Below are positions 12,308-22,300 of a DNA stretch of 64,000 nt, piece by piece. Where the stretch lies: positions 1,331,660 through 1,395,659 of the forward strand of contig LATX02000035.1 of assembly GCA_001466705.2 (NCBI GenBank), read 5' to 3'. The first letter of the stretch is position 1, and each line of letters opens with the position of its first letter. The notes beneath the pieces were generated by a model. The model was not told where the DNA came from and did not search any database. It worked only from the letters and a program-made list of their open reading frames with translations. The stretch comes from Moniliophthora roreri (taxonomy: Eukaryota > Basidiomycota > Agaricomycetes > Agaricales > Marasmiaceae). The translations under genes were made by a program, and so were the position numbers.

Positions 12308-13034
12308 CAAGAGCCCATTCATTTGTTTGTGGTTCTACAGATACAACATTTTTATCACTAATTTTAGTCATCATACATTGTACAATGTTACTATTTACAG
12401 AGTTAGAAAGAAATTGTTCATCGAGCGCTGATAGTGGCTCGGAATCAATGTTCGTTTCTAGTAATTCATTAGTGATGCTGCTCTTAAGATCAATTTGATC
12501 ATACCAATCGTAGTAGTCCGCTTCGTTATGAACGTAATCATTATAATTCTCGTCCCAATCTTCTTTATCAAAGTCTCCCATATTCAGGTTCTTCCCTCCA
12601 TTTTTCCCTTGAGAATCTTTATCATCAAGAGGAACAACATCCGCAATGTTGATATCAACACGAGCTTGGATGTTTGAAGAACCTTGAATAAATTCGGGAA
12701 CTTCCGGTTGAGGATTATTGACCGTTATGGAAGAAATGTTGATTCCCAGATCCGGCATTACTGGTTTGGGAGGCGGTGATGGTGCCTCTATGTCAATATC
12801 AGGAACCTCAAGTGTGTCTCCTTTCGGACGATAAGGAGTATGAGGTCGAACAGGTTTGGGTTGGAAGAGTTTCCTATCTCCATAATGTTCTAGTACCATA
12901 TTGCCAGCTTCCTGTTTGGTAATTTTCCTAAAAGTATTTTCCCCGACATTAAACTCGTAAGGAGGTGGAGTCGGTTCTTTGCCAAATTGGAACATTTTGT
13001 CTCCAATTTTTACTTGTGGCAAAAGATTAGACTG
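12308..13034 (-). pseudogene. copia B pre-protease linker, left of the gypsy insertion
   Basis: Open frame with QVKIGDKMFQFGKEPTPPPY and an acidic stretch, ending in NEWAL where the protease should begin. The protease itself is lost at N 12307. The right edge is the gypsy insertion; the frame resumes at 19377 beyond the duplicated GACTG. Confidence 0.8.
13030..13034. repeat. gypsy target-site duplication GACTG (left copy)
   Basis: GACTG directly precedes the left LTR and recurs at 19377-19381 directly after the right LTR. The undamaged target is visible in copia C near 29330, where the same flanks are contiguous with one GACTG. This proves a single insertion event into copy B. Confidence 0.97.
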
Positions 13035-13450
13035 TGTTACGTCACTTGCGCAGCGACGTCACCTACTCTACAAAACCCGAAGGCAATGAAGAGTCTAAGG
13101 TTCAAGTTTGAGTTCGCTCAGAGGGCTCTCTGAGGTTCTGAGTTCCAACGGTTCGTTGCTAGCACAAGGTATGATTAACCAGGTCAAGCTGGAGAGCTAC
13201 GACCCAGTTTCTGCAGTCTTAAATAGGTACAATGTATGTACTCGTTTGTATCTACTAGAACCTTGTAGAAAGTTGTAGAACGCTGAGTAATACTACTTCG
13301 AAGTATCAGGAGAGAGAGAGAAGGAAAAGGAAATAGTCAGCTGGTGATGGTACACGAGGGATTGGAGCGCATGATAGTTTACAGGAAGAAAAGAAAAACG
13401 TCCGTGTTCGGTTAACATCCGTGTTCGATCGATCCGATGTGTTTGTAACA
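13035..13450 (-). repeat. gypsy 3' LTR
   Basis: 416 bp, TGTTAC..GTAACA ends, so the termini form a short inverted repeat. Near identical to 18961-19376; the differences seen are C/T changes near 13111 and in the last 60 bp. It contains its own copy of the 11 nt self-primer complement at 13181-13191. Confidence 0.97.
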
Positions 13451-13465
13451 CTACCCCCGTTTTTA
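13451..13465 (-). promoter_or_regulatory. gypsy polypurine tract
   Basis: On the element's sense strand the tract AAAAACGGGGGTAG directly precedes the 3' LTR. This is the normal place for the primer of plus-strand DNA synthesis. Confidence 0.75.
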
Positions 13466-13493
13466 CGCGATAGATCCCAATCTATCGATGTGG

Positions 13494-14072
13494 TTAATCT
13501 GTGCGGGGTCGCTTCCTGGGGCCGTCCGTCCGTCTCCATTCGGCCCATTCGTCTGGATCCTTCCACCAGTCTACGACCTGTGGATCTTCGTTTCGAGTCG
13601 TCGGTTGGGATGCTGCATTGCTAGGTCCTCGCTGTTCGTTACCTAATGTTGGTTCATCGATTCTCCAACGTTTCTTGACCTCCATTCCACAGAAATGATG
13701 TCGCAACCCATAGCATTGCTTGCAGACATAATACTCGATGGTTTCGTCAACCATGTCGGGATGGTGGCAGCATAATACGCCAACCGGGCGTCTGTTTCCT
13801 TGCTTCGGGGTATAGCAACATGGTGCTTCGCAAACGTCGGGTGCTTCGGCGGCGTAGTCCACTTCTTCGATGACGAAAGGTGGGTTCCAAATTTCAAAAC
13901 GATGGTCGATCGTGGAGGGTCTCGTGAAGGGTAAGTTATGAGGGGTGTCAACAGGGATGGCGGCGATGGGGATCGGTGCGTAAGTGCGTAGGTTGAGCAG
14001 GTTCCCCGAGTTGAGTCGGTGGGGAAGGGTGTGAGCGGTCGTGGTGGTCGTCTGGCTATTGGCGGTAGGCAT
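13494..14072 (-). CDS. gypsy accessory ORF3, Cys/His-rich protein (192 aa)
   Basis: Starts with ATG 19 nt after the pol stop codon and ends just before the polypurine tract, where some retroelements carry an extra gene. The N-terminal half is Thr/Pro-rich. The centre holds a zinc-like motif, CEAPCCYTP, then VLCCHH, then YYVCKQCYGLRHHFCG. The C-terminus is Trp/Asp-rich and ends in a basic RKRPRTD. There is no signal peptide or membrane segment, so it is not envelope-like. The YVCKQCY core also occurs in the Cys-rich part of the copia polyprotein in this window, with 20 identical nucleotides. Function unknown; nucleic-acid or protein binding through zinc is inference. The short gap to pol suggests translation by reinitiation. 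Confidence 0.75.
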   Translation of the reverse strand: MPTANSQTTTTTAHTLPHRLNSGNLLNLRTYAPIPIAAIPVDTPHNLPFTRPSTIDHRFEIWNPPFVIEEVDYAAEAPDVCEAPCCYTPKQGNRRPVGVLCCHHPDMVDETIEYYVCKQCYGLRHHFCGMEVKKRWRIDEPTLGNEQRGPSNAASQPTTRNEDPQVVDWWKDPDEWAEWRRTDGPRKRPRTD

Positions 14073-14091
14073 GATGAGGATGGGTCTTTCA

Positions 14092-17000
14092 TCACAATTT
14101 GTTCTTGACTATATAGTCAAGATACAAGTCCATCGCGTGTTCTAGCTGCGGTTTGGTCTTCCATTCGTTGTGGGAAGAATCGAATCCTTTCCAGGAGACA
14201 AGGAAGCGTCGTGGTTTCCGTAGCGGCTTGTGACCAATGATGGCTTCTATCTCGAACTCCTCATGACCTTCGACTATGTCCGGCGGAGGTTCCAAGAAGT
14301 TCTGTCCATGTGCTTCAGTTTCCTTGTACGGTTTTAACAGCGCGGCATGAAAAACGGGGTGGATCTTCCACTGATGCGGGAGTTTGAGTCTGTATGTCAC
14401 CGGTCCCATGACCTTGTCGATAACAAAAGGTCCTTCCCGTTTCGGGGAGAGCTTCTTGCTCGGGTATCCAAAGTCCAGGTTCTTCCCTTCTAGCCAGACT
14501 TTCTGTCCTTCTACGAATCTGTCGGTCCCCTTTTCTGTCCGTTCGATCATCTTTCTCCGTGCTATCTCCATCATCGCCACCACTTCTCCTCTTAGTTTCC
14601 GCAGCCTATTCAATCGTTCTTCCACAGATGGGACGGAGGTCGGTTCGAATGCGGTGGGTAATGGTCTCGGGTTGTAACCCATGATCATGAAGAATGGAGA
14701 ATTCCGTGTGACGGAGTGGGTCCTATTGTTGTGGGCGAATTCGGCCATGTGAAGGTAAGAACTCCATTCAGTTTGTTCTTTGGAACAGAACATTCTCAGA
14801 TAAATTTCCATCTCCTGATTAACTCTTTCAGTCTCTCCGTCACTTTGTGGATGATAAGCGGTACTCATCGCGTGTTTCACTCCCAGGAGCTTCATCGTTT
14901 CTTGAAAGACAGCCGCCGCAAATCTGGGGTCCCGATCCGATATGATCTTGTCTGGTAACCCATAACATTTGTACACGTTTCGCAAAAGGAGCTCTGCTGC
15001 TTGGGGGGCGTCCAGTGTTTTGGTGCATGGAATAAAAATCACCCCCTTCGAAGACGAATGGTCGACCACGACCATAATGGTGTCAAAGCCCCTGGACTCC
15101 GGGAGATCCGTTACCAGATCCATGGTGATGATTTGGAAAGGGGTCGCATTGGGTACGGCAGCAATCGGCTGCAATCCGACCTTCGTAGGATGGGTATTGA
15201 TCTTCATCTGCTGGCATACCGCGCAGCCGTCCACAAAATTCTTCACAAATTTGGCCATTCCAGGCCACCAATAGTCTCGTTGAATCAAGTCGAGGGTGCC
15301 GAACTGTCCGGGATGACCAAATGGTTGTCCTTCATGAATGGTCCTCGTGATTTCTCTTCGCAATACTATATCGTCCGGAACGTAAATTCGTCCTCGATAT
15401 CGTATGAGACTGTCGTTGACTTCCCAATCTGATAGTGCTGATTTGATCGGTGGCACCCCGTTCGTGGTTAATGATTCTAACGTCATCTTGTGAAAGTCAT
15501 CGGATCCTAATCGATCTCGTAACTTAGCTTGTAAGTCCAGATCGATGACATTGATAAACAGCTGTTGCGGCAGCAAGATGACATCGTCGTTATCGGTATC
15601 CACTCCCTTAACGTGGTCGTCCCGTCGTGATAGTGCGTCCGACTGGATCATTTCTCGTCCCGGGACATGTACCAACCGCAGATCGAACATAGACAGGATA
15701 AGGCTCCAGCGGGCTTGACGACGATTCAATTTCTGCGCTGTCCGGAAGTAAGTCAAGTTCTTGTGATCACAAAGAACTGTCACCGGGTAGGGTCCTTCCA
15801 TCAGGTAGTGTCGCCACGTCTGCAGTGCCCGCACAATGGCGAAGAGTTCTCTATCGTAAATCTCGTAGTTCCATTCTGCCGCGTCGAAAGCATGGGAGAT
15901 GTATCCACATGGGTGCAGTTCTCCGTCCGGTCCTTCTTGTCGTAAGACCCCTCCCGTCGCCCATTTCGATGCATCGGTCTCGATGATGAATGCTCGTTTT
16001 GGGTCTGGTAGCCGTAAGATAGGTTCCTGCTGAAAACGCTGTTTCAGCGTAGTGAACGCCCGTTCGCAGTCCGCAGTCCATTCGAAAGTTGTTCCCTTTT
16101 TCGTCAGGTCGTAAAGCGGTTTCGCAATTGCCGAGTAATTTCCGATGAATTTCCGGTAGAAGTTCGTGAATCCCGTAAAGCTTCGTACCCCTGTCACGGT
16201 CTTCGGTGCTGGCCAGTCGCTGATGCCTGATAGTTTAGTGGGATCCATCGCGACTTGTCCTGGCTTAATCACAAGCCCCAGAAAATCGATTTCGGTGACG
16301 TCGAATTTGCACTTATGCGGTTTCAGGTACAGGTCCTGGTCCTTCAACCGCTGCAAGAGCCGTATGGTTCGCTCGCGATGTTGATCTCTGTCCTGCGAGT
16401 AGATCAGGATGTCGTCTATATATACCAGACACCATCCTTCGGCCATGAAGTCCTGTAGCACGTCATCCATGAATGCCTGGAATGTCGCGGGGCTGTTCAT
16501 CAATCCAAAAAACATAACGGTGGGCTCGAACAGCCCTCTGTTAGTTTTGAACGCCGCTTTCCATTGGTCGCCGTCTTTGATCCTGACGTTATTATAGCCG
16601 TTCCTGAGATCCAGTTTGGAGAATACCGTGGCGCCATTTAACCTATCGATCAGATCGGAAACCAAGGGTAAAGGATACATGTTCTTCACTGTCCCGTGGT
16701 TCAGCCGCCTGTAATCCTGAGTCGGTCGTAATTTCCCTTTCTCCTTCTTTCCTACGAAGAAGAATGGTGACGCCATTGGTGACTTGGACTTTCGAATGTA
16801 TCCTTTTCGAAGGTTCTCTGCGAGGAAGGTGTCCAGTTCCGCCTGTTCCAAAGCCGTAAGAGAGTAGACCTTGCAGTCCCGTGGGGTGAATTCTGGTTTA
16901 AGTTCGATGGCGTGATCATATGATCGGGATATCGGGAAACGTTCGGCTTGCTTGTCCTCGAACTGCCCTTGATATGGGGATAGGTATTCGGGTATCGTTG

Positions 17001-17586
17001 CGGTCATGCTCGGTTGTTCCTTGTCAGCGTCGTGTTGTAGCCTTTTGGACGTGGACAACTTAGCTCTGATATCGACTCTGTGAATGAGCTCCTCAGGTGT
17101 TTCGCGATCAAGGACCCCCGTGAAGCGGGGTATCTTGATGTATCGTTTCACTGGGAATTCGGTTCGTCCGGTGTTCCAATCCACGTTCGGATTATACTTT
17201 CGTAACCAGGGCAGCCCTAAGATGACGTCTTCGCTGCCCAGGCCCGAGATAAGGAAGGTGTCCGTTAATTGCTTCGTCCCGACAGTGTATGTTGCCGTTA
17301 CCGATTTCGTGATCCATGCCGTTTTGTTTGCCGTTCCATCCACATTGAATACCTTGATTCGTTGGGGGAGTTTCGTTTGTTCGAGCCCTAGTTCTAGGGC
17401 TTTTCCGGGGCTCATGAAGAGCCCTCCTGCTCCTGAGTCTAGGAGCGCATTCGTTCCGACTTTTCCTACTTCGTTGTTGTAAACAAGGGGAATGTGCATA
17501 GAGTTTCGTGACTGCTTAGCCAATACAACGTTCGAAATAGATATTGGGGGTGGCGGGGAGAGCGTCGGCCTCTTCCGCCACTTCAA
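14092..17586 (-). CDS. gypsy pol polyprotein with chromodomain (1164 codons)
   Basis: Domains in order: aspartic protease with ALLDSGAGG at about residue 50; reverse transcriptase with LRPTQDYRRLN, FSKLDLRNGY and YIDD; RNase H with ETDASKWATGG, the YDREL Glu and SDALSRR; integrase with an HHCC zinc finger (HEGQPFGHPG, CAVCQQ), then D in TMDLVTDLP, D in IISDRDPRF and E in SDGETERVNQE; a GPY/F module (REGPFVIDKVMGPVTYRLKL); and a C-terminal chromodomain (FEIEAIIGHKPL, FLVSWKGF, NEWKTK). All catalytic residues are present. The frame opens at TTG, not ATG, directly within the slippery site, so pol is expected only as a gag-pol fusion by -1 frameshifting. The chromodomain would target integration to marked chromatin. 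Confidence 0.95.
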   Translation of the reverse strand: MKWRKRPTLSPPPPISISNVVLAKQSRNSMHIPLVYNNEVGKVGTNALLDSGAGGLFMSPGKALELGLEQTKLPQRIKVFNVDGTANKTAWITKSVTATYTVGTKQLTDTFLISGLGSEDVILGLPWLRKYNPNVDWNTGRTEFPVKRYIKIPRFTGVLDRETPEELIHRVDIRAKLSTSKRLQHDADKEQPSMTATIPEYLSPYQGQFEDKQAERFPISRSYDHAIELKPEFTPRDCKVYSLTALEQAELDTFLAENLRKGYIRKSKSPMASPFFFVGKKEKGKLRPTQDYRRLNHGTVKNMYPLPLVSDLIDRLNGATVFSKLDLRNGYNNVRIKDGDQWKAAFKTNRGLFEPTVMFFGLMNSPATFQAFMDDVLQDFMAEGWCLVYIDDILIYSQDRDQHRERTIRLLQRLKDQDLYLKPHKCKFDVTEIDFLGLVIKPGQVAMDPTKLSGISDWPAPKTVTGVRSFTGFTNFYRKFIGNYSAIAKPLYDLTKKGTTFEWTADCERAFTTLKQRFQQEPILRLPDPKRAFIIETDASKWATGGVLRQEGPDGELHPCGYISHAFDAAEWNYEIYDRELFAIVRALQTWRHYLMEGPYPVTVLCDHKNLTYFRTAQKLNRRQARWSLILSMFDLRLVHVPGREMIQSDALSRRDDHVKGVDTDNDDVILLPQQLFINVIDLDLQAKLRDRLGSDDFHKMTLESLTTNGVPPIKSALSDWEVNDSLIRYRGRIYVPDDIVLRREITRTIHEGQPFGHPGQFGTLDLIQRDYWWPGMAKFVKNFVDGCAVCQQMKINTHPTKVGLQPIAAVPNATPFQIITMDLVTDLPESRGFDTIMVVVDHSSSKGVIFIPCTKTLDAPQAAELLLRNVYKCYGLPDKIISDRDPRFAAAVFQETMKLLGVKHAMSTAYHPQSDGETERVNQEMEIYLRMFCSKEQTEWSSYLHMAEFAHNNRTHSVTRNSPFFMIMGYNPRPLPTAFEPTSVPSVEERLNRLRKLRGEVVAMMEIARRKMIERTEKGTDRFVEGQKVWLEGKNLDFGYPSKKLSPKREGPFVIDKVMGPVTYRLKLPHQWKIHPVFHAALLKPYKETEAHGQNFLEPPPDIVEGHEEFEIEAIIGHKPLRKPRRFLVSWKGFDSSHNEWKTKPQLEHAMDLYLDYIVKNKL

Positions 17587-17592
17587 AAACCC
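17550..17592 (-). promoter_or_regulatory. -1 ribosomal frameshift signal between gag and pol
   Basis: In the gag frame the codons read GAG GGT TTT TGA, so the heptamer G GGT TTT (17592-17586) has the X XXY YYZ form in phase and is followed at once by a stop. A -1 slip moves ribosomes into the pol frame (GGG TTT TTG AAG). Four nucleotides after the heptamer GTGGCGG (17581-17575) can pair with CCGCCAC (17556-17550), with AGAG/CTCT extending the stem inside. This is the classical slippery site, spacer and hairpin arrangement. Confidence 0.75.
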
Positions 17593-18887
17593 TCCGCTTC
17601 CATGATATCCAGGATTTCCGTTTGCTTCTCCGTGTCCTGGTCTCGTACAATGGCTCGGATCTTTGCATATGCTTCTCAGGCGCTAAGCTTCTTCTTCTCC
17701 TCTTTGAGTTCTCCGCTTTGCTTCGTCGGGCAATCCCGAGACATGTGCCCCTGCTTAGCACATCGGAAGCATCGCCCGTCAGCCATGTATTTCTTTCGTT
17801 CTTCTTCGCTCAGCTGATTGGTCATGCGATTGATGAAGACCTTCTTTTTCTTGTCATCGGCGATTCGGAATCGCTTCGGTTTTTGGACAGCTTCGTAGTA
17901 TTTGTATTGTTCGTCGTATCGGATGGCCGCTTCGTACCATCCTTCCAGATCAGCAGGTCGTCCCTGCGGTTGATTCAAAATCTTTGCTGATAGGGAGTTG
18001 GGTAATCCCTTGCGGAAAATGTGGATGAGCGCCTGATCGTCGTATCCAGATTCATCGGCCATGACTCGGAAGTCATTTACATAATTATCCGCGTGATCGG
18101 TCATCTTCGCTTCTTTGATCCGGATCTGTGCCTCAGCCTGTATGTCTGCTGGTAGGTAATGTTTCTTGAACTCATCTTTGAGTCTCTGGAACGTCGGGGG
18201 TGTCACCCCACTCTTGGGCTCGAATATCTTGGTGCTTTGCCCTTTCTTCCATGATTCGGTGTTCTTCCCTCTTAGGTAAGAGAGCAAAAATAAACATTTC
18301 TTTTCGTCGGTGTCGTATTCGTCGGGATGCATGCGGAGATAAATTTCAACCTCCATTAGGAACCTCTTAGTGTCCTTCCTGTCCCCTTCGAAGGGGTCCG
18401 GTGTCGCGACCTTCGATCCCTTGTTCTTCTTCTTGTCCATTTCTTCCAAGACCGCAGTTGAGATCTCGATCATCATCTGGGTCTGAGTCCGGTCCTCTCT
18501 CGGCTTGGGTTTCGGGGTTGAGCTGCCAATTTCGGACATCGTTTCTTTTTCGAAGGCGCTGAAGAATGATGAGCCTGTCGATCCTTCTGGTAAGTTCGCG
18601 TTCTTCTCGTCTGGCGTTTTTGAGTTCTTGCTCGACGGCAAGTCTTGTTCGGTGGATTCTGGGGTCGAGTTGTTCGACATCTCTTCGGCTATCGGTTCGT
18701 CGATGTCGATCGTTCCTTCTTGCCCAAGCAGCTCGCTCGCGTGTCGGAGAGCGCTCTGACGGTGATGGCGGGTTATAATTGTACGCGAAGTCGATGTGGG
18801 GTTCCCCGGGATTGCGATCCCTAGTTTCGCTAGCCGTTCTGCTAGAGAGATGTCCTTGTCGATCTTTTCTTCCTGCTCCGCAGTCAA
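17593..18887 (-). pseudogene. gypsy gag with zinc knuckle, one internal stop
   Basis: Retrotransposon gag: a Ser/Thr/Glu-rich N-terminus, a gag core (RFLMEVEIYLRMHP, SYLRGKNTESWKKG, HYLPADIQAEAQIRIKEA) and a C-terminal CCHC knuckle CFRCAKQGHMSRDC. The open frame stops at TGA 17676-17678, but the same frame continues as coding-like EAYAKIRAIVRDQDTEKQ and DIMEAEGF to the slippery site at 17586. CGA to TGA is the likely cause. There is no in-frame ATG near the start (it opens at TTG 18887, after an in-frame TAG), so either a start was lost or initiation is unusual. Confidence 0.85.
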
Positions 18888-18947
18888 TGGCGACTTTGGA
18901 GGCGTCGTGGTGAGTGATGCCTAAACCTCGATGGGTCGGCGATCTGA

Positions 18948-18958
18948 CAGCTTGACCT
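18948..18958 (-). promoter_or_regulatory. gypsy primer-binding site (self-priming type)
   Basis: Two nucleotides inside the 5' LTR the sense strand reads AGGTCAAGCTG. It does not look like the 3' end of a tRNA complement. It is perfectly complementary over 11 nt to CAGCTTGACCT in the LTR (19107-19117), just at the expected transcript start. This is the Tf1/sushi self-primer design. Confidence 0.75.
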
Positions 18959-18960
18959 TA

Positions 18961-19376
18961 TGTTACGTCACTTGCGCAGCGACGTCACCTACTCTACAAA
19001 ACCCGAAGGCAATGAAGAGTCTAAGGTTCAAGTTCGAGTTCGCTCAGAGGGCTCTCTGAGGTTCTGAGTTCCAACGGTTCGTTGCTAGCACAAGGTATGA
19101 TTAACCAGGTCAAGCTGGAGAGCTACGACCCAGTTTCTGCAGTCTTAAATAGGTACAATGTATGTACTCGTTTGTATCTACTAGAACCTTGTAGAAAGTT
19201 GTAGAACGCTGAGTAATACTACTTCGAAGTATCAGGAGAGAGAGAGAAGGAAAAGGAAATAGTCAGCTGGTGATGGTACACGAGGGATTGGAGCGCATGA
19301 TAGTTTACAGGAAGAAAAGAAAAATGTCCGTGTTTGGTTAACATCCGTGTTCGATCGATCCGATGTGTTTGTAACA
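18961..19376 (-). repeat. gypsy 5' LTR
   Basis: 416 bp, TGTTAC..GTAACA. On the sense strand it holds the promoter; the TATA box and predicted transcript start are listed separately. It is followed at 19377-19381 by the second GACTG of the TSD. Confidence 0.97.
19107..19151 (-). promoter_or_regulatory. gypsy LTR promoter: TATA box and self-primer 5' end
   Basis: Sense strand TATTTAAG at 19151-19144, and CAGCTTGACCT beginning at 19117, 34 nt downstream. That is the normal TATA-to-start distance, so the 11 nt complementary to the PBS would lie at the very 5' end of the RNA. Position inferred from sequence only. Confidence 0.6.
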
Positions 19377-22300
19377 GACTGGATAGTGGGGAAGCATTTG
19401 GAAATATTACCAAAGAAGTTTTTGGTAGTTTGCCGGTTCTTTTCTAATTCTTTTTGAATTGCTGTTGATTCTTCCTTGGATTTGATCCGAATATCATCAG
19501 CCATGGTTGCTGATCGATATGGTTTTTTGCCCATCCGTTTGTCAATGACGTCAGAATGTTTAGCTAGGCATGCCGGTGAGTCACATCGGTGCTCGGCAGC
19601 TAATCCCTTGTCTTGGAACATTTGGACGATCTTTTTTTGCTGTTCCTGAAGTTTCTTTTCAGACTTCTTGACAATAGGGCGTTCTTTTTCGGGTTTCGGA
19701 GGAAGAGTTGCATTCCAAGGATTTTTGGGATTGAGTGAATCCCAAACTTTGTTGTTCTTTTCCTTGTTCAACCATGTTTCGGCATAATCTTTCTCCTTCT
19801 TCCAGGGGTCTTTAAGGAGAATCGGATCGTCTGCCGAAGAAAGAGCTTCCGTAAATGGCTTTTTAATAGATTTATTGTTAAAGCCGCGTGGATTACGTTT
19901 TGGAGGGAAGCCTTCTTGAACAGAGTTAAACATGATTGGGATGCAAGTAGCAGCGACTGGCCAATTATCAAGATGATGTGGATAGTTGCATGTGACACAG
20001 AAGACTGTTTTAAAGTCTTGGTTTAGTTTGGGGGTTGGTGCTCTGGATGGATTTGGTGTATTCCAGTCGATATAGTCAACAGGATGATCACCAAACTTGA
20101 ATCGTTCACCTGCTTCGATCCCAGGGTACATTGGGTCTTCGTGAACGTATTTTCCTGGAGCAATTTGATTGAATTTGTACTCCCCCTTACTAAGGTATGT
20201 GATATGCTTTGGTAGTCCACTGGTGCAACGTTGACAATCTGCTTCGCAAACTGCTGAAGGGTGACAATGGAATTCCATCTTGGCATAATTCCGCATGTAG
20301 AGATTATGCTCTTTCGTCACAACACAGTTTAGGATCTCGACGAGTGGTTCGATCGGATCACGGAGTCGGAACAGAGTATTTCTGATCCGAGTGAAGAAGA
20401 TCCAGTACCTGTCACCAGTGTCATCATGATCGGCCATTTGCCAGAGTCCCATGCCACAAAATTCTGTATGGCGTTCATCTCGCCAAGTACATTTATGACA
20501 GGCTTCTGAGCAAAAAGAGATTGGAGTGGAATGAGGGGCGAAGGAAGTCGATTGGGGGTACTTTGCATATACGTCCAATGCATCCAAGAAGTCAACGATG
20601 GCGGGTTGCTTCTTGTAATCATGACCGAGTTTCTGAGCTCTATCACGAATATAATGCTTTTTAGTTTCTATTAAATCAAGTATTATTTTTGCAAATCGAT
20701 GTGATGCAAAAAGTGTTGAAACAATAGATGGATTATTGTTTAGAAGCTCGATGTGAAATTTCACATTTTCGGGCATTGGAATCATTGTTGGATCATATTG
20801 AGCCTTCGGAATCCGGGCCTGGATTTTGGCTTCCATGTGTCGTGACCATCTCCTCATGGCACGACCATGGTCCGATTTGTGAGGTTGTTTGTTCTCGAAT
20901 GTATTGATAGGATTTCGAGGAACGGTGGACTCCGAGGTTTCGGTTGGAATAACGTCTCGTACCTGATTAGGGTACTTGTGCCTCATTAGATGTTTTCCTG
21001 ATGGTAGATCACCGAAAATATGCTCGAATGATTCTGATGGAAAAATATCTCCAATATTGATCTCCTCCTTTGTATTTGGAGAAGTCTTAGGAGGAATTTT
21101 ATCCACCTTAAGGACAGTGAAAGTTTTGCTAAGCTGAAAATCTCCTCGGAGAAAGGCGTATGCCGTTTTGTCGATGGGAAGGCATACTAGAGCTGCCTTT
21201 TGGAGAATTTTCTGTCTAGCGAAGGAATGGGAATGCATATTGTAACATTGCTTGCAGACATACCAAGTTTTGCGATTTCGTCCAGTTGTGAAGATACCAT
21301 AAACGGTCTTATCTGGACTGGTGCAAAAATGGTTGACGCATTTACTAGGGACTTTGCCATCATCGGAAGGTTTTTCCTCTCTGGGAGGTTGTGGTTCTTC
21401 CTTTTGAGGCAAATCTGTGATCTCAGCCATCATGACTGAGATTGCTCCATTAGGCTTTTTCCCTTTTCCTTTCTTGTTCGACTTCTTCTTGTTATTCTTC
21501 TTCCCATCAGATTTCTGTTGATTTTGTTGGGGTTGCGCAGGCTGTTTGCCTTTGTTCCCTTTATTTCCAGAGTTCTGGTTTTGATTGTTTGGTTTACCAG
21601 AATTTGGATTAGGATTGCGAGGACGGAATTTCTTCTGTCCATTCCAGTTCGGGCTTTGTCCGGTGTATCGTTGGACACCAGAGATCCGAGTGGCATAAGC
21701 TGCAACCCCATCCATGTGTCGCCTATTATATTCTTGTTTGATGAAGGGGAGGATATTGTCGAAGGTAAGATCCTTCCCTTTGTTGGAGACAAACATCTGG
21801 GTCTTAACTGTTTCATATGACTTGGGAAGAGAGTTAAGAAGGAACATTGCCTGGAAATTGGAGGGAACGGGGAAATCGTTCTCAGACAATTTCGCAACAC
21901 ATTGTCTGATGAGATTGGCACTATGATCGGGATTTTGACCTTCGGCAGTTCGTGCCATGACTAGGCCTTGGAAAAAGGTAAAGATTTCCGGAAGGCTGGG
22001 TATGTCATATTCAGCTTTCAATGCGTCCCATGTTTCTTTAGCAGTATCTTTGATAATCCACTGCAAAGTAGGACTCAATTTAAGCTGAAAAAGGCCAAGA
22101 GCTTGGGCATTAGAGGTTTTCCATTCTTTGACGACTTCCATGTCAGGGGTGACGGTAGTAGCACCTTCACCAGTAGTCACAGGCATTGTATTGGTAAGGG
22201 CATAAGCTGCTTTAGCCAAATTGAGATATGCCAAGACTTTGCGCTTCCATTCTCTGAAGTCGTCACCATTAAAGACTGGAACCACTGATAATCCCGATGT

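Larger units (their letters stand above)
13035..19376 (-). mobile_element. Ty3/gypsy chromovirus, Tf1/sushi-like, full length
   Basis: Complete element of 6342 bp with 416 bp LTRs that differ at about three positions by eye, so insertion was recent. Coding order on the minus strand is gag, pol (protease, RT, RNase H, integrase, chromodomain) and a third small ORF. It has a polypurine tract next to the 3' LTR, a self-complementary PBS next to the 5' LTR and a frameshift signal at the gag-pol junction. It sits inside copia B with a 5 bp TSD. One in-frame TGA near the end of gag probably disables this copy. Confidence 0.95.

Noticed and set aside
14384..17482. Many plus-strand frames of 60-140 codons opposite gypsy pol
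   Set aside because: Antisense shadows of the 1164-codon pol frame; no motifs of their own.
17676..17678. TGA near the gag end as programmed stop-codon readthrough
   Set aside because: The element has a frameshift signal 90 nt further on, and CGA to TGA decay is common in this window, so a mutation is simpler.
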